Part shown: one piece after another, positions 1-6,101 of the stretch
How positions within the stretch are numbered: the first letter of the stretch is position 1
Layout of the letters: every line of letters begins with the position of its first letter
Assembly (NCBI GenBank): GCA_900554775.1
Contig: USIK01000047.1
Location: forward strand, 1 to 6,190
DNA from: an uncultured Oscillospiraceae bacterium
Lineage (GTDB): Bacteria > Bacillota > Clostridia > Oscillospirales > Acutalibacteraceae
Reading direction: 5' to 3'
Length of the DNA stretch: 6,190 nt
The notes under the pieces: model-generated
What the model was told of the DNA's origin: nothing
Databases searched by the model: none
Seen by the model: only the letters and a program-made list of their open reading frames with translations
Made by a program: the position numbers and the translations under genes

Positions 1-368
1 ATATTTATGGAAGCAAAAGCTATGATGATCTTGTCAATTTCATAAAAAGCGCTGCTAAAGAAAAGGGCGTTGAGACTGAATTTTTTCAGTCGAACCATGA
101 AGGAGACATAGTTGACAGGATTCAAAAGGCTTATTTTGAAAATTTTGACGGAATAATTATCAATCCTGCGGCTTACACTCACACTAGCATTGCGATTCTT
201 GACGCTTTAAAGGCCGTTAGCATAAAAACCGTTGAGGTTCACCTTTCTGATATTTCTTTGCGCGAAAGTTTTAGGGAAAAATCTTTGATAAGCCAAGCGT
301 GCGAGAAAACCATAATGGGCAAGGGCTTTGAAGGATATAAAGAGGCTTTAAATTATTTTATTAAATAA
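1..368 (+). CDS. aroQ: Type II 3-dehydroquinate dehydratase, 5'-truncated by window edge
   Basis: This is the C-terminal 121 residues of a type II dehydroquinase, a cytoplasmic enzyme that dehydrates 3-dehydroquinate to 3-dehydroshikimate in the shikimate pathway. The reading frame begins at base 3 and ends at TAA 366-368. The usual family length is about 145-150 residues, so roughly 25 N-terminal residues (including the NGPN motif and the lid arginine) lie outside the window. Seen directly: IYG at 3-11, holding the catalytic tyrosine of the lid loop; FQSNHEG at 84-104; the substrate-binding block INPAAYTHTS at 159-188, with its Asn and His; VEVHLS at 231-248, with the catalytic His at 240-242; and RESFR at 261-275. 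All active-site positions that fall inside the window are present, so the enzyme looks functional. The next gene starts 28 bp downstream on the same strand with no convincing terminator between, so the two may be cotranscribed. Confidence 0.95.
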   Translation, partial: IYGSKSYDDLVNFIKSAAKEKGVETEFFQSNHEGDIVDRIQKAYFENFDGIIINPAAYTHTSIAILDALKAVSIKTVEVHLSDISLRESFREKSLISQACEKTIMGKGFEGYKEALNYFIK

Positions 369-380
369 AATTTTATTTTA

Positions 381-387
381 AAAGGAG
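381..387 (+). promoter_or_regulatory. Ribosome binding site of the leucine-rich repeat gene
   Basis: AAAGGAG lies 9 bases before the ATG at 397. It is a strong Shine-Dalgarno sequence and supports the first ATG rather than the in-frame ATG at codon 5. Confidence 0.85.
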
Positions 388-396
388 ATTTTTTAA

Positions 397-1083
397 ATGA
401 ATAAAAAAATGAAAAAAATAATTGCAACTATCGTTTTAACAGGAGGAATATTTTCTCAGTTTCCTGTAGCATTTTGTTCGGGTTCTTCGGATGAGATAGA
501 TTTATTAATTGAGAGCATTTTGAGATCTGATGATAAAGAATCTAAGAAAACTTCAGATGTCAGCAACAGTAAAATACCGGCAAAAACTTTGGCTGAAAAA
601 AGAGAAAATCGTTATAATTGTGAAAGATCTGATGAAAAAATTGTATCTAAAAGGCCAGATTCAGATGCTAGGGTAAGAGAAGAGGGATTCCTTTATCTTA
701 GTGAAGCACGTGAAAAATACTCATATTCTAGAAGTGTTAACATTCCCTATGGAATTAAGAGAATAAGTACGGCTGCTTTCAAATATTTCAATTTTTTGGA
801 GGATATTACTCTCCCTGATGGACTCGAATCAATAGGGCGATATGCTTTTGACAATTGTAGAAGATTGAGAACAATTAGTCTTCCGAACAGCCTCTACACT
901 ATACAAGATTTCGCTTTTAGATGTTGCAAAAGTTTAGAATATATATATATCCCAAAAAGTGTTAAGCATTTAGGGTCTGGTGCTTTTGAAGGATGTGACA
1001 GATTAAGATGCATTAAATATGGAGATACAAAATACTATAGTTATAGAAGATTCTGCGAAGATTTTTATAGACAAAATGGCTAA
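397..1083 (+). CDS. Small secreted BspA-type leucine-rich repeat protein
   Basis: A 228-residue protein of unknown specific role. Residues 1-27 look like a Sec signal peptide: a lysine-rich start (NKKMKK), a hydrophobic stretch (about 8-26), then a polar region. The cysteine at 27 is preceded by Phe, so it is not a good lipobox. Residues 30-113 are charged and low in complexity, probably an unstructured linker. From 114 to the C-terminus are five consecutive units of exactly 23 residues (114-136, 137-159, 160-182, 183-205, 206-228). The first four follow the LRR_5/BspA pattern IxLPxxLxxIGxxAFxxCxxLxx, with Cys at unit position 18 in units 2-4. The fifth is degenerate and may cap the solenoid. 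Family members are cell-surface or secreted and often mediate binding to host or other cells; that role is inference here. No LPXTG, cell-wall binding or transmembrane anchor is visible, so release from the cell is likely. Arginine is mostly AGA and the gene looks AT-richer than its neighbours. Confidence 0.88.
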   Translation: MNKKMKKIIATIVLTGGIFSQFPVAFCSGSSDEIDLLIESILRSDDKESKKTSDVSNSKIPAKTLAEKRENRYNCERSDEKIVSKRPDSDARVREEGFLYLSEAREKYSYSRSVNIPYGIKRISTAAFKYFNFLEDITLPDGLESIGRYAFDNCRRLRTISLPNSLYTIQDFAFRCCKSLEYIYIPKSVKHLGSGAFEGCDRLRCIKYGDTKYYSYRRFCEDFYRQNG

Positions 1084-1098
1084 TTTTCAAAGAAAAAT

Positions 1099-1117
1099 GC
1101 CACCCAAAACGGGTGGC
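1099..1117. terminator. Bidirectional intrinsic terminator between convergent genes
   Basis: A perfect 7-bp stem, GCCACCC (1099-1105) and GGGTGGC (1111-1117), encloses the loop AAAAC. On the + strand it is followed by a T-rich tract (1118-1136), and on the minus strand by ATTTTTCTTTG (read from 1098 down). It sits 15 bases after the stop of the repeat protein and 5 bases after the stop of the minus-strand trhP gene, so it can end both transcripts. Confidence 0.92.
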
Positions 1118-1122
1118 TTTAT

Positions 1123-2352
1123 TTATTTTATTTTTCTCAAATAAGCGCCTTTTTCAATTTTATTTTCAAATGGGATAAACAATTTTTGCATTGCATGCGG
1201 TGCGCAGTCCATTTCGGCTCCTTTTTCGTCAAGGATTTTTTGAACTTTGAATGTAAATGGCTTTTTGCCTGGCATTAAAACTTCAAGTTCGTCGCCTCTT
1301 AAGAATTTATTTCTTTGAGAAATTTCAATCATTCCGTCTTTGTAATTTTCGCAAACTGCTACTACTTCATAGTCTTTAACGTATCCGCCATTGTCGTAAA
1401 TTTGCCCTGGCTCGACTCCAAAATAAAAGCCAGTTGAATATTTTCTGTGGCTTATTTTGTAGACTTCTTCTTTAATCCAAGGTTCGAGCTTGAAGTTTTC
1501 GCCCATTTTGTAGTAGTCTGAAAGAGCTTGCTTGTAGGCATTTGTTACAACCGCAACGTAATAAGCCGATTTAGCTCTGCCTTCAATTTTAAGGCTTGTT
1601 ACGCCGGCTTTTAAAAGCTCTGGGATGTGCTCGATCATGCAAAGGTCTTTTGAATTGAAAAAGTAAGTGCCGTTTTCTTGCTCAACCACAGGGAAGTATT
1701 CGCCTTTTCTTTTTTCTTCCACGAGGCTGTATTTCCACCTGCAGGGCTGAGCGCAGTCGCCGCGGTTTGCATCCCTTCCGGTCATATATTGGGAAATGAG
1801 GCATCTTCCGGAATAAGACATGCACATTGCGCCGTGAACAAAGGTTTCAATTTCCAAATTAGGGTTTGTTTTTGCCCTTATTGTTGCAATTTCTTCCAAA
1901 GAAAGTTCTCTCGCCAGCACGACCCTTGAAGCGCCCATGTTGTAAAGGCTTCTAGCGGTTTCATAGTTAACCACGCCCGTTTGCGTTGAAATGTGAACGT
2001 CCACGTTTGGTGCGACCCTTTTTGCGATGTCAAAAACGCCTAAATCCGCAATTATAAACGCGTCTACTCCTGCATCGGACGCTTGTTTTAAAAATTCCGG
2101 GATTCTTTCGATTTCATTGTTTCTTGGCAAAGTGTTGCAAGTTAAATATATTTTTTTGTTTTTTTCGTGGCAAATTTCAGCTGCTTTTTTTAGGTTTTCC
2201 ATGTCGAAATTAGCAGGCGACGCCCTCATTCCAAATTCTTTCCCTGCTAAATAAACTGCATCAGCGCCGTAGTTCACTGCTGCAAGAAACCTTTCCATGT
2301 CTCCTGCAGGGGAGAGAATTTCGGCCGGTTTAATATCTTTGTTTTCGTTCAA
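1123..2352 (-). CDS. trhP: U32-family tRNA hydroxylation protein TrhP (formerly peptidase U32)
   Basis: About 409 residues, closely resembling E. coli TrhP (YegQ) and B. subtilis YrrO. Known for the family: TrhP is needed for prephenate-dependent hydroxylation of the wobble uridine to ho5U34 in tRNA; the old peptidase label is misleading. Seen, numbering from the upstream in-frame GTG: the opening motif EILSPAGDMERFLAAVNYGADAVY (14-37); the complete U32 signature from E172 through F174, G177, C180, G185 and C187 to S190; a second cysteine pair C203 and C207 in GDCAQPCRW, the four cysteines being a likely Fe-S site; NSKDL (236-240); LKIEGRAKSAYY (257-268); and a C-terminal domain with NKFLRGDELEVLMP. 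Length is somewhat below the E. coli protein because the insert after CRWxY is shorter. The start is taken as TTG at 2352, because AGGAG at 2361-2365 is 8 bases upstream of it but abuts the GTG at 2361. It is a single gene without a second U32 neighbour. The stop is TAA, directly before a terminator hairpin. Confidence 0.9.
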   Translation of the reverse strand: MNENKDIKPAEILSPAGDMERFLAAVNYGADAVYLAGKEFGMRASPANFDMENLKKAAEICHEKNKKIYLTCNTLPRNNEIERIPEFLKQASDAGVDAFIIADLGVFDIAKRVAPNVDVHISTQTGVVNYETARSLYNMGASRVVLARELSLEEIATIRAKTNPNLEIETFVHGAMCMSYSGRCLISQYMTGRDANRGDCAQPCRWKYSLVEEKRKGEYFPVVEQENGTYFFNSKDLCMIEHIPELLKAGVTSLKIEGRAKSAYYVAVVTNAYKQALSDYYKMGENFKLEPWIKEEVYKISHRKYSTGFYFGVEPGQIYDNGGYVKDYEVVAVCENYKDGMIEISQRNKFLRGDELEVLMPGKKPFTFKVQKILDEKGAEMDCAPHAMQKLFIPFENKIEKGAYLRKIK

Positions 2353-2360
2353 AATTTTCA

Positions 2361-2365
2361 CTCCT
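2361..2365 (-). promoter_or_regulatory. Ribosome binding site deciding the trhP start
   Basis: On the minus strand, AGGAG occupies 2365-2361 and its last G is the first base of the in-frame GTG at 2361-2359. That GTG would have no spacing from this site. The in-frame TTG at 2352-2350 has an ideal 8-base spacing. Only TGA (2373-2371) and no further start occurs upstream in frame. Confidence 0.7.
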
Positions 2366-2409
2366 GAATTTCATCTTTATAACTTAATTTTACAATATTT
2401 TTAAGTTTT

Positions 2410-2415
2410 AGTATA
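2410..2415 (-). promoter_or_regulatory. Possible -10 element for trhP
   Basis: TATACT on the minus strand matches the sigma-A -10 consensus at five of six positions and lies about 50 bases before the trhP start. The sequence 17-18 bases further upstream is a poor -35 (three matches at best) and overlaps the terminator hairpin of the preceding ABC operon, so this is only a candidate. Confidence 0.3.
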
Positions 2416-2433
2416 GCCCTAAAGCAAAATTTT

Positions 2434-2461
2434 TGCACACAGCCCGGCAAGACTGCGTGCA
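2434..2461 (-). terminator. Probable terminator of the ABC transporter operon
   Basis: Read on the minus strand, TGCACGCAG (2461-2453) pairs with CTGTGTGCA (2442-2434) around a 10-base loop, giving a 9-bp stem with one G-U pair. On the + strand the same position is an A-C mismatch, so the fold favours minus-strand RNA. The stem starts 5 bases after the TAA at 2469-2467. The following tract is AAAATTTT rather than a clean U run, so efficiency is uncertain. On the + strand the hairpin is followed by a strong T tract, so it may also block antisense transcription. Confidence 0.55.
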
Positions 2462-2466
2462 GTTTT

Positions 2467-3528
2467 TTATTTTTCGAAAATTCCTGTGTAAAGTCTGTAA
2501 TATTCGCCTTTTTGCGTGATTAAATCCTCGTGAGTTCCTTTTTCGATTATTCTTCCTTTTTTAAGAACAATTATTTTGTTTGAATTCTGGATAGTCGAAA
2601 GCCTGTGAGCAATCACGAAAACCGTTCTTTCTTTCATGAGCGCATCCATGCCTTTTTGAATTAATTTTTCGGTTCTTGTGTCAACTGATGAAGTCGCTTC
2701 ATCGAGAATCATCACCGGTGGGTCGGCAACCGCTGCTCTTGCGATTGAAATAAGCTGCCTTTGCCCTTGCGAAAGATTGCTTTCGGAGCCGCTTATGATG
2801 GTGTTATATTTTTCCGGCAAAAGATTTATGAAGCCATCGGCGTTTGCAAGCTTTGCCGCATTTATGCACTCTTCATCCGTGGCGTCGAGCCTGCCGTAGC
2901 GAATGTTTTCCATAACCGTCCCGGTGAAAAGTTTAACATCTTGCAAAACAACGCCTATGGCGTGCCTTAAGCTTGACTTTTTAATGTCTTTGATGTCAAT
3001 TCCGTCGTAGGTTATGCTTCCCGCAGTGATGTCATAAAACCTGTTTAAAAGGCTGGTTATTGTGGTTTTTCCGGCGCCTGTGCCACCCACAAAGGCTATT
3101 TTTTCGCCGGGATTCGCAGTGAGATTTATATTGTGAAGGACTGTTTTTTCAGGCTCATAACCAAAATCAACGTTCGAAAGAGTTACTTTACCTTCGAATT
3201 TTTTGTAACTAAAACTTCCGTCAGGATTTTTAATCTTCCATGCCCAGGACTCAGTGTGCTCCGGAATTTCTTTCATGTTCTCATCCATGCACACGATTTC
3301 AACTTTGCCGGCGTCTTCTTCGCTTTTTTCATCTATAATTTCGAAAATTCGCTTTGCGCCCGCAAGCGCCATGACCACTGAGTTAAATTGCTGAGAAATT
3401 TGGCTAACCGGGTTTATGAAATTCATTGAAAGCTGCATAAACGAAGCAATCATTCCAAGCGTTAAAATGCTTTTGCCTGCAAGGCTTATGTTCGCAACGC
3501 CGCTTAGCGCAAGGCATCCGCCAATCAC
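2467..3528 (-). CDS. C-terminal fragment of ABC exporter subunit 2 (helix 6 and ATPase)
   Basis: The 353-codon stretch after the second TAG begins at a GTG (3528-3526) that is probably an internal valine: the family has VIGG here and no Shine-Dalgarno lies upstream, so independent translation is doubtful. Numbering from this GTG: helix 6 region 22-50 (LTLGMIASFMQLSMNFINPV); linker about 66-112; then the ATPase with Walker A GGTGAGKTT (148-156), Q-loop Q196, signature LSQGQ (252-256), Walker B MILDE with D276 and catalytic E277, and switch H308 in IAHRLST. The ATP site contributed by this chain is canonical, whereas its signature has Gln for Gly. That combination is typical of the consensus partner in heterodimeric exporters. 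The linker carries an unusual insert with ESWAWKIKNPDGSFSYKKF (93-111). Confidence 0.8.
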   Translation of the reverse strand: MIGGCLALSGVANISLAGKSILTLGMIASFMQLSMNFINPVSQISQQFNSVVMALAGAKRIFEIIDEKSEEDAGKVEIVCMDENMKEIPEHTESWAWKIKNPDGSFSYKKFEGKVTLSNVDFGYEPEKTVLHNINLTANPGEKIAFVGGTGAGKTTITSLLNRFYDITAGSITYDGIDIKDIKKSSLRHAIGVVLQDVKLFTGTVMENIRYGRLDATDEECINAAKLANADGFINLLPEKYNTIISGSESNLSQGQRQLISIARAAVADPPVMILDEATSSVDTRTEKLIQKGMDALMKERTVFVIAHRLSTIQNSNKIIVLKKGRIIEKGTHEDLITQKGEYYRLYTGIFEK

Positions 3529-3535
3529 GGCAATC

Positions 3536-3551
3536 AGCTAGTAGACTAGCT
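3536..3551. repeat. Perfect short inverted repeat at the nonsense lesion
   Basis: AGCTAGT (3536-3542), AG spacer, ACTAGCT (3545-3551): a 7-2-7 perfect palindrome holding two copies of CTAG. It spans the second in-frame TAG and all but one base of the first TAG of ABC subunit 2. It also places stops in several other frames on both strands. It is inside a gene and has no T tract, so it is not a terminator. Confidence 0.9.
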
Positions 3552-4347
3552 ACCCGCTGTTTATCATTATCGGCATTAAAATATTTGCATAAATATTCGC
3601 AAGGGTTCCGCTGTGGCAAAGTTCGTCGTTTTTCTCGCCGAATTTATTTATCGCCCTGTTTTCATAGCAAAAAACTTTAACAACTTTTTGGCCGTTTATC
3701 ATTTCTTCGATGTATCCGTTTGTATCGCCTAAATCTTTTTGCTGCTTCACGAAATATTTACCGCTTTTTTTCACTATTTTCGAAGTGAAAAACATTAAAA
3801 TAACAACGAAAAATAAAACGATTAAAGTTAGCCAAATGCTAAGATAAAGCATAGAAATGAAAATCGTTGAGATAGTAATAGCTGCCGAAAATGTGTGGGG
3901 GATAGCGTGGCAAATCATTTGCCTTAGGGTGTCGGTGTCGTTTGTGTAAGAGCTCATTATGTCGCCGTGAGAGTGCGTGTCGAAATATTTAATCGGAAGA
4001 GTTTGCATGTGGCCGAACATATCGTTTCGAATGTCTTTCAAAACGCCTTGGGAAACCTTGGCCATTAGCATGTTGTAAATAAGAGTTGAAACGGCCCCTG
4101 AAAGATAAATGCAGCCCATGATTATAATAAGGTTTAAAAGCCCGGAAAAATCAGGGTTTGAAGCCAAAAGAAGAGGGCCGATGTATTTGTCGATCAAAAC
4201 TTGTAGGAAAAGCGACGAAACAGCAGTAACGCCGGAGCTTATGAGAATAAAAATAGAAACCAAAAAGATGTGAATTTTATATTTTGCCATGTAGTCGAAA
4301 ATCCGCCCTAAAACAGCAAAATCGAGTTTTTTCTTTATGTTTTTCAT
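3550..4347 (-). CDS. N-terminal fragment of ABC exporter subunit 2 (membrane domain, helices 1-4)
   Basis: If TAG terminates, translation from ATG 4347 yields 265 residues ending in MPIMINSG inside helix 5. Hydrophobic segments are visible at about 25-50, 72-95, 150-170 and 171-188. The loop between helices 1 and 2 contains PLLLASNPDFSGL, seen in many clostridial relatives. The coupling-helix region DIRNDMFGHMQTLPIKYFD (105-123) is well conserved, as is GYIEEMINGQKVVKVF (211-226). Without helices 5-6 and the ATPase this fragment cannot work as an exporter. The frame is open back to an ATG at 4440, but the longer reading lies entirely within subunit 1, lacks a matching ribosome site, and would add an unrelated 31-residue tail. 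Confidence 0.75.
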   Translation of the reverse strand: MKNIKKKLDFAVLGRIFDYMAKYKIHIFLVSIFILISSGVTAVSSLFLQVLIDKYIGPLLLASNPDFSGLLNLIIIMGCIYLSGAVSTLIYNMLMAKVSQGVLKDIRNDMFGHMQTLPIKYFDTHSHGDIMSSYTNDTDTLRQMICHAIPHTFSAAITISTIFISMLYLSIWLTLIVLFFVVILMFFTSKIVKKSGKYFVKQQKDLGDTNGYIEEMINGQKVVKVFCYENRAINKFGEKNDELCHSGTLANIYANILMPIMINSG

Positions 4348-4348
4348 T

Positions 4349-6094
4349 CTAAGCTCCCTCCTTTTTGCTTTGTAAGTCCCAGATTTCTTTGTAAATACCG
4401 CAGGTTTCAAGCAGTTTTTCATGGCTGTCAAACCCCGCAATTTCGCCGTTTTTCATAACGATTATTTTGTCTGCGGCTTTTACTGATGAAATTCTTTGTG
4501 AAATTATTATTTTTGTAATATGTGGGATTTCTTCTTTCAAAGCCTTTATGATTGTTGCTTCCGTTTTGGTGTCAAGTGCGCTTGTTGAGTCGTCAAGAAT
4601 CAAAATTTTTGGCTTTTTAAGAAGCGCTCTAGCGATGCAAAGCCTTTGTTTCTGCCCGCCGGAAACGTTTGTTCCGCCTCTTTCAATGTATGTTTCGTAT
4701 TTTTGAGGCATATTTTCTATGAATTCATCTGCGCAGGCTATTTTGCAAACTTTTTTCATTTCCTCATTGGTTGCGTTTTCGTTTCCCCAGCGCAAATTTT
4801 CAGCCACAGTTCCTGAAAATAAAGTGTTTTTCTGAAGAACCATCGAAACCGAATCCCTTAAAACTTTAAGGTCGTAACTTTTAACGTTTTTGTCACCTAC
4901 TAAAACGTTGCCGCTTGTGGTATCATAAAGCCGTGGAATAAGGTGCACGAGCGTGCTTTTTCCGGTTCCTGTTTCGCCGGTAATGCCGATCACTTCGCCT
5001 GATTTTATGCTTAAATTTATATTTTTAAGGCAAAGGTTGGTTTCATCCTTAACATAGCTGAAATTAACATTTTCGAAGGTAATATCGCCGTTTTTAACGG
5101 TTTTTTCAGGGTTTGCGGGGCTTTTAATGTCGCTTTCTTCGTTTAATATTTCAGAGATTCTTTTCGCTGATGAAATCGAAATAGTAATCATCGTGAGAAC
5201 CATTGAAAGAATCATAAGGCTTGTCAAAATTTGAGTTGCATAAGAAATAAGGCTTAAAAGCTGGCCCGTGCTCAGGCCTTCTTGGGGGTTGTTGCGGCAG
5301 GCAACTATTATCCTCGCGCCAAACCATGCAGCCAAAATTGTTGAGCCATACATGCAAATTTGCATGAGAGGCATGTTGAAGGCTATTATTTTTTCGCCTT
5401 TCAGAAAGTATTTGTAAATTTTATTTGAAGCTTTATAAAATTTGCTTTTTTCAAATTTTTCTCTGGCAAACGATTTAACAACCCTTATGGCATTTAAATT
5501 TTCTCCTACAATTTCATTTAAATTATCATAAGATTTGAATGTTTTCGTGAACATTTTGTGCGCATTAGTCATTATGAAGAAAAGTCCGCATGCCAAAAAG
5601 GGAATACACGCTAGGAAAATGAAAGAGAGTTCTTTGTTAATTCTAAAAGATGCAATAAGCGAAAAAGCCAGCATTGCCGGGGCTCTCGCCGCCGAAAAAA
5701 CTACCATTTCATAAGCGTTTTGAATGTTTGAAACATCAGTCGTGAGCCTTGTGATAATACTTGCGGTTGAAAACTTATCAATATTAAAAAATGAAAAATT
5801 TTGAACCTTTGCATACATAGCCTGCCTGATGTTTCTTGCGAAGCCGCACGAAGCAATGGCGGCGCTTCTGCCAGCAATGAAACTGCAAATTAGCGTTAGA
5901 ATCGTGCACAAAACGAGAATGCTTCCGATTTTCAAAATATAATCAATGTTTCCTTTATCAATTCCATAGTCTATTAAATTTGAAACCAAAAATGGAATAC
6001 AAATTTCACCCAAAACTTCTAAAATTACAAACAAAGGCGCAATAATCGAGTCTTTTTTATATTTACCTATACATCCGGCCAAGGTTTTAATCAT
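4349..6094 (-). CDS. Heterodimeric ABC exporter subunit 1 (degenerate ATP site)
   Basis: A 581-residue half-transporter: six-helix membrane domain (about 1-310) followed by an ATPase (about 335-575). Hydrophobic segments are at about 16-40, 54-75, 131-150, 157-176, 238-262 and 278-305. ATPase motifs are Walker A GETGTGKST (373-381), Q-loop Q421, signature VSGGQ (477-481), Walker B ILILDD with D501 and Asp502 where the catalytic Glu normally stands, and ISQRIS with Gln533 in place of the switch His. Asp for Glu plus Gln for His marks the degenerate chain of heterodimeric exporters such as TM287, LmrC and BmrC; it needs the consensus partner encoded next. The start is the ATG at 6094, with AAGGAG at 6102-6107 and 7-base spacing. 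The in-frame ATG at 6133 lies upstream of the predicted transcription start and adds a non-conserved leader. It ends in TAG one base before the start of subunit 2. Substrate unknown; drug, peptide or lipid export is the family range. Confidence 0.92.
   Translation of the reverse strand: MIKTLAGCIGKYKKDSIIAPLFVILEVLGEICIPFLVSNLIDYGIDKGNIDYILKIGSILVLCTILTLICSFIAGRSAAIASCGFARNIRQAMYAKVQNFSFFNIDKFSTASIITRLTTDVSNIQNAYEMVVFSAARAPAMLAFSLIASFRINKELSFIFLACIPFLACGLFFIMTNAHKMFTKTFKSYDNLNEIVGENLNAIRVVKSFAREKFEKSKFYKASNKIYKYFLKGEKIIAFNMPLMQICMYGSTILAAWFGARIIVACRNNPQEGLSTGQLLSLISYATQILTSLMILSMVLTMITISISSAKRISEILNEESDIKSPANPEKTVKNGDITFENVNFSYVKDETNLCLKNINLSIKSGEVIGITGETGTGKSTLVHLIPRLYDTTSGNVLVGDKNVKSYDLKVLRDSVSMVLQKNTLFSGTVAENLRWGNENATNEEMKKVCKIACADEFIENMPQKYETYIERGGTNVSGGQKQRLCIARALLKKPKILILDDSTSALDTKTEATIIKALKEEIPHITKIIISQRISSVKAADKIIVMKNGEIAGFDSHEKLLETCGIYKEIWDLQSKKEGA
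4357..4363 (-). promoter_or_regulatory. Ribosome binding site of ABC subunit 2
   Basis: AAGGAGG on the minus strand, inside the last codons of subunit 1, is 9 bases before ATG 4347. It fixes the start of subunit 2 and implies translational coupling across the TAG-A-ATG junction. Confidence 0.85.
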
Positions 6095-6101
6095 TGAAAT
6101 T

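Larger units (their letters stand above)
2467..4347 (-). pseudogene. Heterodimeric ABC exporter subunit 2, interrupted by two in-frame TAG codons
   Basis: Reading from ATG 4347 to TAA 2469-2467 gives one continuous frame of 626 positions, the usual length for a half-transporter (membrane domain plus ATPase). It is broken only by TAG at position 266 (3552-3550) and TAG at position 270 (3540-3538). The product would be the canonical-ATPase partner of the upstream subunit in a type IV exporter of the TM288, LmrD, BmrD type, exporting an unknown, possibly toxic or lipophilic, substrate. Homologues typically read about N-(I/L)-x-Y-(V/A)-L-(I/V)-A in this part of helix 5. Here the order is stop-L-V-Y-stop-L-I-A, so Leu, Tyr and spacing are kept and only the two TAG positions are wrong. 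No other decay is visible, all ATPase motifs are intact, and the frame is unshifted. The start follows AAGGAGG (4357-4363) with 9-base spacing and lies 1 base past the stop of subunit 1, a typical coupled operon junction. It may be a fresh pseudogene, a sequence artefact or a readthrough gene. Confidence 0.8.

Noticed and set aside
366..380. TAAAAT-TTT-ATTTTA inverted repeat between aroQ and the LRR gene
   Set aside because: Pure A/T stem with a 3-base loop; too weak for a terminator and expected by chance in AT-rich spacers.
1678..1929. Plus-strand open frames inside trhP and the ABC genes (for example 1678-1929, 2678-2899, 3133-3381, 4467-4706)
   Set aside because: They are antisense to well-conserved genes, have no ribosome sites and encode no recognisable protein.
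2424..2436. GCAAAA-T-TTTTGC type palindrome beside the ABC operon terminator
   Set aside because: It is short and A/T-dominated, and is better read as the tail of the terminator region than as an operator.
3538..3552. TAG as a reassigned sense codon across the genome
   Set aside because: The only other TAG stop seen (4351-4349) fits a coupled operon junction and the remaining genes stop at TAA; the evidence in this window does not support a changed code, although it is too small to exclude it.
3404..3619. Minus-strand 71-codon open frame over the lesion in subunit 2
   Set aside because: It is a shifted-frame shadow of the permease with no family resemblance; the true frame is the one that joins the two halves through the TAG codons.
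4348..4440. Upstream in-frame start of ABC subunit 2 at 4440
   Set aside because: It lies fully inside subunit 1, the added 31 residues match nothing in the family, and the ATG at 4347 has AAGGAGG at ideal spacing.
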